Shown piece by piece: positions 36,781 through 48,024 of a stretch of 64,000 nucleotides of DNA. Source of the DNA: Congeria kusceri (Eukaryota; Mollusca; Bivalvia; Myida; Dreissenidae). The stretch lies in the NCBI GenBank assembly GCA_027627225.1, contig CM051027.1, forward strand, positions 84,569,951-84,633,950, written 5' to 3'. The position numbers and the translations under genes are program-made. Under the pieces are notes generated by a model, which was given only the letters and a program-made list of their open reading frames with translations, was not told the origin of the DNA and did no database searches. The stretch's first letter is position 1. The number at the start of each line of letters is the position of its first letter.

Positions 36781-37130
36781 ATGGATCAACATGTTGGGAA
36801 TATATCATCATCTGGACACAATTTAAACGCAGAAAATATCAGAAATAGGCATTCTGCTAGCAGAAATATTGCTTCCGAGGGAAACAGTGACACAGGTTTG
36901 CTGAGAGAGGACATGATGAATGATGTACAGTTTGAAAGAGAGAGTGAGGTGAAAGGTGAAGCCTCTTCTGAAATAGCTCCAACAACTGATGGTGAGCCTC
37001 AAGAAAAGGTGATCAGTGCACCAAGTACACATGATGTTGATGTTAGGAGTTGCAGCGCTGATGGTGACAGCCAAATGGTCAAAGACGTTCGAAAAGTCAA
37101 AATGATGCCTCATCTTCATAAGCTAGAAAA
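36781..37130 (+). CDS. First coding exon (variant b) of the same unidentified gene
   Basis: Opens at ATG (AACAAAATGGAT), encodes 116 residues plus two bases and stops at the 5' splice site AA|GTAGGT, in the same phase 2 as the exon at 9258-9679. The peptide is polar and acidic, rich in Ser, Asp, Glu and Asn, with no membrane or signal segment. Residues 19-26 (NIRNRHSA) and the end (MPHLHKLE) align with NIRSRHQA and IPPLHRLE of variant a. Each would join the same acceptor, and the split codon would encode Lys or Asn. The intervening 27 kb has no other convincing exon, so alternative promoters with duplicated first exons is the simplest reading. Tandem genes or consecutive exons are less likely because both begin with their own ATG. 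Confidence 0.7.
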
Positions 37131-38338
37131 GTAGGTTGGAATTTTTGTTTGCAGTACTTCTATTGTAGACTGCTAGGTTTTTATAAGTACTTAACATCTG
37201 GCCGAAACCAGTGCTTGTTGTATTTGAAATGACATTATATTGAAATACTTTCTGTAATTTTGTTTGACATAAAATGTTTTATAATAATTTATGAAAGTTT
37301 CACTTTGAACTTCTAATGACAATGTACAAATAACTAGACTTAAGACTTAGTGTTAGTAGTAATAATTATGACCATGTTAATGCCAGTAAACCTTGGTCAC
37401 ACTGTCACGATTTCGGCTAAAAAAATTGCCCACAATTTACAAAATCTTGGTGAAGCATGATAAAGCCTGAACAGTCCAGTGTCCGACAAATCCATAGCCT
37501 GGAGCCCGGGGGCTGCCGAAACTTTCAGTCGGGCTACCTAAAATTCCAAGCACAAACCCGATGGGCTACTTAAAATTTCTATCATCGGTAGCCCGGTATA
37601 GCGACAAAACAACCTTGCAACTAGTTACCCTTAGAGTGTGACTGTACACTGTGTATTGTTTATAATCCGATCAATTATCTAATCAGCGATTGTTATCAGT
37701 CATTTACAGTAATCTCGCTTTCGATTGTCAACAGCAGTGCTGTATCATGACCACCCAATCAGAAGCATTCAGTGTCGTCTGCTACTAATGTTATTAAAGA
37801 CAATTGGTTAGTTTACACAAGTGCTATGACGTCATTCCGCTTTTCGGAATTCCGCGGTAAAGACATGTTTGCGACAATGTTTTTGATGTTGTAAATTAAA
37901 TAAGGACGCCGAAAATAAACAGCAATGATACATGCGAAAATTAAAATCAATTAAAGTGGTGTGAAAGCGATTAACACTGACATAATTACTTCGTACATAG
38001 AATTAATGTATGGATTAAAGGAGCGACTGTTAATTAGTAAGGTCAGTTTGGTTTTACAAGAGAAAACATTGTTTTAATTGTAGAAAAATACCATATATAT
38101 AAGTTGCCTCGAATTTCTATATTACTATTAGTATGTTTGTGAATGTTATATTACTGATGTGTTTGCTTTAAAAGTGATGTGGTTGTGTTTATAAATGACT
38201 GGATTAAAATACGTGACTGGATTTATAAGTGTAATAAATTTGACAGTGATTTACATTTTGTGATCTTAAATAGAAACGTGTATTGTTTACAGTGTAAATA
38301 CTCAAAAATAAATTTGTAAATAGCTTAAAAGTACAAAA

Positions 38339-38428
38339 ATGGACCGCTTTCTGGTTCGTTCTTCAGGACCTCAGGAACCAAGTGCAAAGAAGAGATCCCC
38401 TGATGAGCCTCAGTCTGGCACCTCCAAA
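38339..38428 (+). pseudogene. hAT transposase N-terminal remnant
   Basis: Thirty codons starting MDRFL and continuing with a Pro/Ser/Lys/Glu-rich segment ending SGTSK. hAT transposases and the domesticated zinc-finger proteins related to them often start MDRFL with a basic polar tail. After residue 30 the sequence passes abruptly into an AT-rich TTATTATT tract, so the dimerisation and catalytic regions are deleted. The leader upstream (about 37850-38338) would hold the promoter. It is non-functional as seen. Confidence 0.55.
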
Positions 38429-38447
38429 CTAGTATTCTTATCACATT

Positions 38448-38474
38448 TATTTATTATTATTATTATTATTATAA
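38448..38474. repeat. (TTA)n microsatellite
   Basis: About eight TTA/ATT triplets at the deletion junction inside the hAT element. Confidence 0.85.
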
Positions 38475-39715
38475 CTCATAATTCTATTATTCCCATCAAC
38501 ATACCTTTGTTGTTAGTATGACTGTATGCATCTATAGACTATCTGCATAAATGGATTTGTTATTTGTGTGTACTATCTAAATAAATATAAATATAACGCT
38601 ATTTTGCTTGTCACTTAGCAGGTATATGAGCCATAAAAATGTTGGGCTACCAAATGTTTAATCTGGTAGCCTGGTGGGCTACCTGAAAATTTTGAAATTT
38701 GTCGGACACTGCTGAGCACATACGTACTGGCATCTGTGTGAATCTTGAAGAATATTGGGGAATCCGTATCGATTGGGAAGCACTACGACAGTTTTGACCA
38801 TGTTCAAAACATTTGTGGCTTGTCGTAGCGCCACCACGATTTTTCCAAAACGTAGGACAATCTTAGTACCATCGTATCTCATTCTGGCTTATTCTTACAG
38901 CCATCATAGAGGCATTTGTGGCCTTTTGTGTTTAATCGTGATTAATCGTGACTGATTTTATGACATATATACTACAAGACTGTAGTACCTTATGGTATAT
39001 TTTGCTACGTACATGGTACGGATTTCTACGCTTGCCCTACGGTTCAGTTACGATTCCAGTAGGATCTTTAGCATTAACTATAATGACTACTCACGAATAT
39101 ACACGATGGACCACGACAACGCGACGATTGGGTCGCGTTGCCTGTAAGGTTTATCGCGATGTTAAAACGCACTTACTATGTTTGCCTACGTTGTTGTCAT
39201 GATGATGCACGAGGCATCGTGATGTCCAAATCACCTTGAAGCGTAGTGAAAAAAGTGGAAATTGTTAGCTGCTCGTACGTTCATCTTGATAATCTTTAAT
39301 CTTATTACAATCTTAGGAGAAACGTAAACGTCTGTAATCGTCTGTTACCGTAGCGTATACCTGACACTAGCGTATAACAACCCTAGCAGATCGTATCATA
39401 TCTTGGTAAAACCATGATGAATCGGCTGCGGAAATCTACAAGTGCCATTGATATTCGTAGTCTCATCCTACTCGTCGTAGGTATACGTAGGAAAATACAA
39501 TCAGGATACTGTGCATCCAGACTTACCATGATTAACACGTCCACAGTCAATTGTGGGCTATCTTAGCCAAAATTGTGACGGTGTGACCCGGTTTTAAGAT
39601 GCGTCTCCAATTTTACCATTGCTAATGAATTTGTAACAGAAAATGTTAAAGTAAATTATCAAATTGCAACATTTTGATATACGGCTTTCAAAGAATATAC
39701 ATTTATGTATGGGCC

Positions 39716-39966
39716 CCAACAGATGTCTTTTTTAAGCCACCTGTCGGCCTTGTATGGCTTTTAAATGATTAAAAGAAAACATTTTATGATCAAAAATGAA
39801 CATTTAGGCGTAAAAAAAATTGTTTGTTTAAATGTTTTATGATATTAGAGACATGTTTTGAATATTTTCTTTTAGTTTTAAACTCTTCAAGTTGACCATT
39901 TACCAAAAAAAAAATCCCTACCTACCTACCCTACCTACAAACATGTATTTTTGTTTACGCCTTATT
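39716..39966 (-). mobile_element. MITE related to 25081-25416, copy 2
   Basis: On the minus strand it reads TAAGGCGTAAACAAAAATAC, ATGTTTGTAGG, a GTAGGTAGG tract, then GGTAAATGGTCAACTTGAAG. These are in the same order as the left half of the 25081 element. The opposite end is not clear. Confidence 0.6.
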
Positions 39967-41871
39967 AGAAATGGTTACCATCCAAAATAGTCAATACATT
40001 GTATGTACATGTACATAACAGTTTGTATTATATAATGGAAATTTTCCAAAAAATAAAATGGGGGGACAAAAACCGTAAGAACAATGACATAAAACATGTA
40101 TGTGGTCATAAAATGTTATTTTTGTATTGTCCTCAATAGATGTTGAAGTTCAAATGGTTTTAACTCGATAATATTTATGGCATAAAAAGACAAACAACAC
40201 ACAGGTTATAATCGAAAATGGGCATTTAAAAAAAATGCCATAGAATACTAATCAATACATTGTATGTACATAATAACTTGTATTATACAATGAAAATACA
40301 AGTTTTTTCAAAAAGACTTACCGGTAATGGGCAGATAAAAAAACGCCATGATACAGGCAAGACCTTAAAGGCTAACTAAAGAAATTGACATTTTTAGACT
40401 GTTGGTGGAAGCCAACGGTCTTTTGAGAGGGTAATTTCCAAAACAGGTATTACATAAAAGTAATTCTTTTCTTTGCAAGCTATTAGTCAGTAAATCGAAA
40501 CCAGAAAGGGTCCTTCTTCAAAATAGGAAAATTTCACACCTGGTTTCTTACATTTTAATTATTTATGATAATGTATGTAATATTTATTATAATGTGTATA
40601 TCATGTGATTTATTAGAATTAAAGTTTGTAAAAAGGTCACCCCTTCTTTGGCTATTTACTGGTATGTAACCGATATATTTACCAGAGTGTCCTGGAATAA
40701 GACCACCATATTAATGCACTATATCGGTTATTTTTGACTAGTTACAAAAGTGTTTGTTTTTTTGTTACCAATTCTCATTCTGAATATTTTGACAACAAAT
40801 TACTGCAATTTATTTATTTTAAACTGTACTATGGATATTCGAGAGCTTGCATCATATGATCTATTTTGACTCAGTAGGCTACAAACAAAGATCTATAAAT
40901 AAATGTTTATTTATAGATCGTTGGCTACGAAGCACTAACAATCGGTGCAGGTAATAACTACGCTTCATCGATTATTCTGGCCATGCGTGTTGACTTGTAA
41001 ACTGGCATGTATATAATTCCGTTTGCATAAGATGATTAGCGCGAACAAAATATTTGTTCGTTACTTACAAATTACTTTTTATTATGATGTCGTATACTAT
41101 TGAATAAGAAGCCAAAATATAATGTTTAAAGGTGAGAAATTGAACTTCTTTCAAACTAATGTTTCCTTTTAGCAAAAATACACTAATAATCATATGCTTT
41201 TAGTTTCTTTTGTCGCCAACAGTCTGTCTATGCTATCAGCGTTTTTTCTTAGATACTATAACCCATTAGCTCTTAATATGTGTGCAAGTATCTCTTGTGA
41301 ATCCAGAAACTGTAAAAAATTATCTTACTTAAGTAGGACTGGAATGATCCTGGTATATCTATTTATGCTTCACGTTCTTTCAGGCAGGTAATTCATACTA
41401 ATTAAAGTGGATAGCACATCCGTGTCTATATGATGTTCCTATTAATTGCTGTAGATGCAAACAAGAACATAAACAATGGCGCAATACAGTGCCAGTTGTA
41501 GTAAATATTACCAACATTTACTAATGTTGATTGTACCAAAGTTATATAATTACATTCCGACATGTAAAATTATACATAACAGTCACTGTAGGTGATTCAT
41601 ACCTCTGCTTTAATTTAAAGGTCTTAAAAGTTTAAAACTCTGTTGAACAGCACTGAATGACACAAAAATGTAGTGCGCACATAGTCCCATCAATTGTATG
41701 ATAGTTCTTACTGAAATCCATTAAAAAAAGAAAATATTTTCTCTAAAATATGCATTATGCTAAATGCGTATTTAGTTAATGTCAATGCATACATTATTTT
41801 GTCAGTGCAGGTCCTTTAGTATTGTTTTCTGAATAATATGGAACAAAGTTCGCATTAACAGAACTTTCATA
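39967..41871. other. No gene; scattered short inverted repeats
   Basis: GTAACCGATATATT (about 40666) and AATGCACTATATCGGTTAT (about 40715) form a small inverted pair. A 65-codon frame at 41194-41391 starts with a hydrophobic stretch and ends next to CAG|GTAATT, which resembles a 5' splice site. Its translation has no recognisable domain, so I do not call it an exon. Confidence 0.35.
40890..40919. repeat. 30-bp near-perfect palindrome
   Basis: GATCTATAAATAAA and TTTATTTATAGATC flank a two-base TG centre, 14 of 14 pairs. It could extrude as a cruciform or be the tip of a foldback repeat. No terminal structure surrounds it. Confidence 0.85.
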
Positions 41872-42018
41872 TGAGGCACGTCATGAGAAAACCGGTCTTA
41901 ATCCATGTGCATAAAGTGTTGTCCTGGATTAGCCTGTGCAGTCCGCACAGGCTAATCCAGGACGGCACTTTTTCCGCTTTTATGGTATTTTCTGTTTAAA
42001 GGAAGTCTCTTCTAAACA
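41872..42018. mobile_element. Palindromic MITE, family C, partial
   Basis: Left end CGTCATGAGAAAACCGGTCT, then CATGTGCATAAAGTG and the inner palindrome AGCCTGTGCAGTCCGCACAG completed by GCT. It breaks off after GGAAGTCTCTTCTAAAC, before the second half. The 44132 copy shows the complete structure. Confidence 0.8.
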
Positions 42019-44131
42019 TAACTCCACAGTATCATCATCATCATGATCATGAAATGCACTTTGTTTCACTGAATAAATTAATACTTTACCATAATATGTT
42101 CAAAAGACATGTTGGTTCATGTGTATGTCATGAACCTGTTTTGGCAGGAAATTTCCCTTGTTTGATGTGCTTGTCCACTAAATACGTATTTGACATTCAA
42201 TGTTATATATATCAGGAACATCTTTAAATATTTAAAATCAGTAGCAGACTAAATTCCAACACACACACATCGAGAATTATTTGTATTATTCATTTACCTC
42301 TTCATTTGTCTCTTTTCGATGTGAATGTCATTTAAATAACTCGCACGCTCATAGTCATGCTCAATTGTCTTCAAATGTGCTATGCACTGTTTGTTTTTTC
42401 ATCCAACCGAACTACTGAACAGTAATTTTTTTACACAAAGTATTATGAAAGGTACTCGTATGATTTCGTTGTGAAATAATACTGCAAGCGAAGGCGAAGT
42501 TGCGTAAATTTAGCTGACTTATGGTGCCGGAAAAATTGAAATCGCCAGGAATTGGAGCTGACGCTGTGGACACCACTCTACTTTATCACTTTATATATTT
42601 TTTATGAATGCATAAAAAATATGAAATTTAGTATGATTGCTTATGAAGCAATGAACAAGAAGTTTGCCGATTTAGATTTTTGGGAACTAAACTATTTACA
42701 TGTATTTAGACAAAACTGTTTAAACTCGAAAATAGTCATTGATTTTACTTAAATTTCGACTTATAATATTTATTCGACAATTATAAATGTCTTTTATGTG
42801 GTATCCTGTGCCAACGGCGTATTGCATCTGACATCTTTACATAATATATTAATTAAAAAAATAAAACAATATCATTTACAAATATGGTATATATATACCC
42901 ATTGTCTATAGTTTATTTTGTTGATGAACTTTTGCGCCGGTACTACGGTGTGCGTAAGAAATAGGGGTCGGGCTAGGCTGCGTATGTTTTACTGAATTTT
43001 ATGTGTATCTTTAATCAAATCGAGCGAGCGAAAGGAGTGAAAAAAATTGTTAGCATATATTTCCAGTTTTGACCATTTTATATAATATATGTATAGTTTG
43101 GGAGTTTTAGGGGGGGGGGGGCACGCGCCAGGTGCGCCCCCTCCCTCCCCTGGATCCGCTAGTGGTTCTATATGGGTTTAAAGTTAGAAACCAGTAAATT
43201 AAATTCTTATAGGTTCCCATTGTAAAATAGCAAAATCTCCTGGCGTTGTTTGCCACTTCCTTTATTTCAGATGTTACTATGGTCTCTTTGGACGGATGGT
43301 TCTCTCTGCTGTCAAAATAAAAATAAAAAAGATATGGCGAGCACCGAGACTTTGGCAAAGGCATTGACGGCAACTTCTAAGAAAATCTTACATCTTACAT
43401 AGATTTGTTAATTATATTGATTATCATAACGTAAAACCATCCATTTATTATAATGAAGTCAGTATATTTTTATAACAAAAGAGACTCAAAATAATGGTAT
43501 AAAAATCATACAGTCCCTAAATCTTTGATGTATTGCAACCTACTTCTTGTTTAGTATTATTTAAAACATTGCTGCATGTCATCAATATATATTAAAAGAC
43601 ATTTTACTTTAGTATTCTTATTAAGTTAAATGATTTTAACTTTGATTATTTAATTTTTGCTTGTTCAAATGTAATAAAAATGGCAAATCCTAAATATGAA
43701 AACATTGTCCTTGAAGTGCAGACTGATTATCATGGCATATGGGGGTCTTTAAAAATGTACCTTACCCTTCTTAAGGTCACAAAGTGGGGAATATCAGGAC
43801 TTTTGCAATGACAATGAAGATTAGATTATCTTAAGAGCTCTTACCAGTACCACTGAATGATTGTGCTGTAATGTACTGCTTTAGTGTCATGAAAGGATGT
43901 TGTTAAGAATTTTCTGTTGATGGCCTCGTGTTAAGCATTTCTATATTATGCACACAAATGGATGTGCTTGTAATAATGATGTATTGTTGGCTACCATTAT
44001 AGAATTATTATTCATACTAACATAAACCCATAGTGTTTAGCGGTAAATAACTTTAATTTAAAATTAGAAAAAAAAAAATCCTTAATAAGCAAATATAATT
44101 TTGATAGAGTATAAATACTTAAATAAAATGT
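42019..44131. other. No recognisable gene
   Basis: AT-rich. A G-run at about 43110-43121 followed by CACGCGCCAGGTGCGCCCCC and CCCTGGATCCGC looks like the end of a degraded DNA element. The 88-codon minus-strand frame at 43107-43373 covers that tract and is not supported. Confidence 0.35.
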
Positions 44132-44345
44132 GGCGTGTCGTGGGAAAACCGGTCTTAATGCATGTGCGTAAAGTGTCGTACCGGATCAGCCTGTGCAGTC
44201 CGCACAGGCTGATCCAGGATGGCACTTTCCGCCTAAAGTGGATTTATGGTTAGAAAAGACTTCCTTGAAACAGAAAATACCATAAAATCCGGAATGACAC
44301 TTAACGCACATGCATTAATACCGGTTTTTCCACGACGCGTCTCAA
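44132..44345. mobile_element. Palindromic MITE, family C, complete
   Basis: Long inverted ends: GTCGTGGGAAAACCGGTCTT with ATGCATGTGCGTAAAGTG on the left, and the complementary CACTTAACGCACATGCATTA with ACCGGTTTTTCCACGAC on the right. Inside the left half is a second palindrome, AGCCTGTGCAGTCCGCACAG plus GCT. Length is about 214 bp, non-coding. Three copies in 64 kb show a high-copy family. Confidence 0.85.
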
Positions 44346-44621
44346 ATGTATTTTCTTCCCTGGCATGTATAATTGATAGATATTCAATTTTCCTTATGAG
44401 GTTACTTACTCATGAGAATTAACGGAGAAGCAACTTTTTGGTGACACATTCGTAAATTATATCTGCCCGAATTGATCCATTCTTTGAGATAGAATTAATC
44501 CTCTGCGATCTCCCCATCTAGAACCATCATTTGAATCAATCCATGTCAGTAGAAGATTGAATATAAACATCTGAGTTTAGAGATGAGCTACTAACAGCAC
44601 TGCATTTTCTTCAGTATTACT

Positions 44622-44656
44622 CTCCCCCCCCCCCCCCCACACACACATACACACAG
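44622..44656. repeat. Poly-C then (CA)n tract
   Basis: About 15 C followed by a CACACACATACACACA tract. Simple sequence with no other context. Confidence 0.9.
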
Positions 44657-44814
44657 TTCTGTCCCTTTAAAAACCCATTATTTTGTTGACATTTATTCTT
44701 ATATATAATTTAGGGATTAAAGTTTTAAATTTACACATTTGCCTTGTTATCACTCAAAACAATGTTATAAACAAATTCGATTTGATTTATTTATTAAGGA
44801 AACAAAAGTTTGTT

Positions 44815-45140
44815 AGCTTGTGTTTTGTTTTTTGGATTTTTTGCCGTTTTTAACAGTATTTCATTCATATCACGGCGGTCAGTTACCTACTTACATTTTC
44901 CTGGGCAAGCTTAGCCGATAAAATTCCAAGCAGTTTACCAGTACTAAGTGCACATACCTATGCCAGTAACTGACAACTGCCAGTAACTGACAACTGCCCT
45001 ACTTGAACGAGAATGTCAGTAGAAATAATTTCATGACCAATCCCCACACAAGTTATGTGGCCAGGCTGGGGTTCGAACTCACGATCCTTGGATCGACAGT
45101 CCAGCGCTCAACCAACTGTCAGCTAGCCGGGCCCGGCAAG
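44815..45140 (-). mobile_element. tRNA-type SINE, second copy
   Basis: Same family as 30247-30586. On the minus strand it begins GCCGGGCCCGGCTAGC, has GAGTTCGAACCCCAGCC (B-box), and shares the body words GTCATGAAATTATTTCTACT and TACTGGTAAACTGC. Internally, CCAGTAACTGACAACTG is duplicated in tandem. A box region is disrupted by a small insertion (GACAGTTGGTTGAGCG). No clear target duplication was found. Confidence 0.85.
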
Positions 45141-45296
45141 AAAACTAAAATAAAACATTTAAAACGAAAGCCAAACATCTTTACATAGATATCATCAATG
45201 GCACTATATAATAGAGAATAGGTCACAATTGTATATTGTCCCCCTGGATGTGTTAATGATTGTTGATGGTTTGGGTGGATAAATGACAGATCTCTA

Positions 45297-46162
45297 AAGC
45301 CTGGGTCATAACCTGATTGCGGCGAGCTTGCGGCAAGATTTTTGTTGAAAACGTGCATCGACCTTATGGTGCCAGAGCATTTTTTCTCAATCGAAAGGTC
45401 GCCACAACAGACATTAGCGCAAGCGCTTAAGCTGATTTGTCAATCATCCATTGTGCGGGGCCTGTGCGAACATCGTGGGATCAACGTACGGACCCTCTAC
45501 GTTTTTTGCTTCAAAATCCCAGCCCACATTCTCGCACGGTGCACTTGCTGACTTTGTTCGACCATTAGGCGATATGTTCTTCATTTGATAATCAGGATTA
45601 TTTTGCATTATTTTAACACATTTTCTATATTATCTCTTTATTTTGTGTGTGTTACAATTATAAAGCTACTTACAAAAATAATAATATTTTTTAACAAATT
45701 TGACAATTTAACCATAGAATCTTCCTGATTTACATGTCAAGTAATAAGTGATAAATGATACCAGTACATGGAGGATCTTTAAGAAAACAATATTGATATT
45801 TGTGTTTTTGCCAAAATACCATTGCTGTCTGGTGGGGACAGTGCATACAACTTGCGGCGATCATGCGATAACTATGTGTCAGTCATGCGTCGACATCAAA
45901 AGTAATTCACAGTCCAACGGTGACTGTAGAGTCGCTGTAGGACAGGTGCATGTCAATCACACAATTCACAGAAACAGCTGCGGTCTGCTAAAACTGAAAA
46001 CGCAGACGTGCGGTGACTGCACGTTTCCTTTACTGTGGCCACACGATGCCTGTTTGAACTTCACAAGTTCTTAGGAAACACATGCGTTTTTCTTGCGGTC
46101 CCAAAATCGTGCATTTTGTCTGCAGTCTGGGGACACCGCATTGGGTTGTTACCGAGGCCTAA
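45297..46162. mobile_element. Diverged GTCACAC-type DNA transposon
   Basis: Left end AGCCTGGGTCATAACCTGAT then TGCGGCG. Inverted right end AGGCCTCGGTAACAACCCAA then TGCGGTG. The two align with several differences. TCTAA precedes the left end. The inside is full of short self-complementary words around TGCGGC and GTCGCT. The 108- and 71-codon frames inside (45748-46250) are not supported as genes. Confidence 0.5.
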
Positions 46163-47427
46163 ATTATATACAAATAGTTCCATAAAGATGTGTACACAAT
46201 ACATAGATGAAATTTACACCTCACACAGATTTTACTTCTATAATACATGAAGGGCCCTTAAAAAATCAGTTTCCCGGTTTTGCATTCCACTGTCACTGTT
46301 ATAAGCTTTATTATTATTGTGCTTAGAAGTAGTTATAACTTACTTATAACTTGAATTTTATGCATCTTTATTTCAAATCCTGCATCAACTAATTTGCTCT
46401 TTGTTGGAATGTGAATGCCAATTTTGGCTTGAGGTCTTAATGGAGTCAGGTAGCAGAACATTATGTGAGCTATTTAATAAGCCTTAGACTATATTGGTAT
46501 TACTAACCATTTGCATCACTAACATTATAACTCTGAAATAGTGAATAATTTGTGTTCATCTTCACATACCAATGAAACTATACATTGCTGATACGAATTT
46601 AAACTTGCTGATACAACTTTAAACTTGTATAAGACTGGTTATTGTATTTACAATAAATTTATAATAAAACACAGTACTTGGAGCTGCATTCCTATGAATG
46701 CTATGGTTAAATTGAAAATGTCATGAACTGGAGATTTTTAATACTTTAATAATTTTGTATTCAAAGAAGCTAAGTAAATCTGTAATAAATCAGTATTTTC
46801 ACAAATTGCTATTAAACATATTTATGTTATTTCTATTGATATTCTGACAAACTAATCACTATCCATATGCATTTTAGAACCAATCAAAAACACATGCGTT
46901 TTTAATAATGATTGAAAATATATCATAACTGTTCCAATTAAATTTTTGTCTAATGGTTTTCAATAATCATTGATAAATGAGAACATAATATTTTAATGTC
47001 TGAAACAATTTTCCCATGTTGTAATGTTAGTGGCCTGATTTTGTCCCGCAGTAATGACACACTCTGTATTCTACATGGCCAGCCTGGTAATTTACAGACT
47101 ATCTCTCCTTTTTGGTGAAGAATTGAGAATAACAATTATCTAAAGAAGATATTTGCAAGCCTCTGTGGTTATAAAGACAGAAATAAAACATCTAAAGACC
47201 TCAAGTGTGATGTCATCAATACTGTGTGTGGAAGATTTCAGGTTTGTGGCATGTAAAAAGGTCATTAAAGAATTTCGGAAGTCATGTCTTTAACATTATA
47301 GCAGGGGCAGTAATTCAGTATTCAACTTTAAATTCATGGTTGCATTCTTTTGAATAGCCATCAGTTATTTCTATAGTCATCATAGCAATTCCATAATTTG
47401 ATTAACAAGTCACATTCATAGTCTTTA
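46163..47427. other. No recognisable feature
   Basis: AT-rich. TGCTGATACGAATTTAAACT and TGCTGATACAACTTTAAACT at about 46587-46626 form a short tandem duplication. No gene or element end is seen. Confidence 0.4.
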
Positions 47428-48020
47428 TGCCTCAGTCACACATTCCCAATTTTTACTGCCATTCTTGAGCCGACAGCGTCCCGAATCAAATATGTCAAAA
47501 GTCAGGACAATATTTTTAGATTCGGGGCTCGAAATTCAATTTTTGATCACAAGATCGAATAATTCCCGACACTGTCCAGACTGTTTGATTATTTGTACTG
47601 TTGTGCTATCGGGACGCTGTTGGGAGTGATAATCGTGAATTTGTGACTGCCGCATTACTCCACACGTGATATATCTATATAATTTATAAAGCATTATCAA
47701 TCCCGTTCCACAGGACATTGTCCCAGTATCGTTCCGACACCGTCCCAGATTTGAACCGAAACAGGCGAATCTATCCCGACAGTCCCACTATACAAATTCG
47801 GCTGAGTCTCCCGTATGTTAAGGCAAAACCTTAACTATCGGGAGTGCTTGGCTGATAATGCCAAACATGTCCCTATATTTCCCGATTTTTAGGACAGCAT
47901 ACCAACAGCGTTCTGACACCTCCAGACAGCGTCCCGACATTCCCGAGTTTTTTATTATTTTTATCGTAGCGCTGTCGGGACGCTATTGGGAGCCATAATC
48001 AGGAATGTGTGACTGAGGCT
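47428..48020. mobile_element. GTCACAC-ended DNA transposon, complete
   Basis: Perfect terminal repeats: GCCTCAGTCACACATTCC on the left and GGAATGTGTGACTGAGGC on the right. The flanks are TTTA (47424-47427) and TTAA (48021-48024), consistent with a TTAA target with one mutation. The inside repeats GTCCCGACA, ATCGGGACGCTGTTGGGAG and related inverted words. It is 593 bp and has no transposase. Confidence 0.8.
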
Positions 48021-48024
48021 TTAA

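Larger units (their letters stand above)
37477..38711 (+). mobile_element. Internally deleted hAT-like transposon
   Basis: Inverted ends CAGTGTCCGACAAAT and ATTTGTCGGACACTG are perfect over 15 bp. Subterminal GGGCTACC and GGTAGCCC words recur at both ends, as expected for transposase-binding sites. CAGTG-starting ends fit hAT. The flanks GAACAGTC and CTGAGCAC do not match exactly; CTGAACAG against CTGAGCAC, 6 of 8, hints at a decayed 8-bp duplication. It carries the 5' end of a transposase-like frame (38339). Confidence 0.75.
37388..39594 (-). mobile_element. GTCACAC-ended DNA transposon, complete, split by a hAT element
   Basis: Left end AAACCTTGGTCACACTGTCA; right end, inverted, AAACCGGGTCACACCGTCAC. 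TTAA follows the right end (39594 region) and TAA precedes the left. The right 880 bp, read on the minus strand, matches 63288-63610 closely (GATAGCCCAC, TACGCTACGGTAACAGACGA, TTTCTCCTAAGATTGT). The left portion stops at 37476 and continues at 38712, on either side of the inserted hAT element. No transposase is visible. TTAA-type targets occur in Kolobok and piggyBac elements; assignment is inferred. Confidence 0.65.

Noticed and set aside
41194..41391. 65-codon frame with hydrophobic start ending beside CAG|GTAATT, as a signal-peptide exon
   Set aside because: The donor is weak, the hydrophobic part is interrupted by Arg-Tyr-Tyr-Asn, and nothing nearby continues the gene. Kept only as a remote possibility.
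45748..46074. Cys-rich 108-codon frame that could look like a small secreted protein or toxin
   Set aside because: It lies inside a transposon with inverted ends (45297-46162). Its Cys codons come from repeated TGCGGC/TGCGTC words, and there is no cleavable signal sequence pattern.
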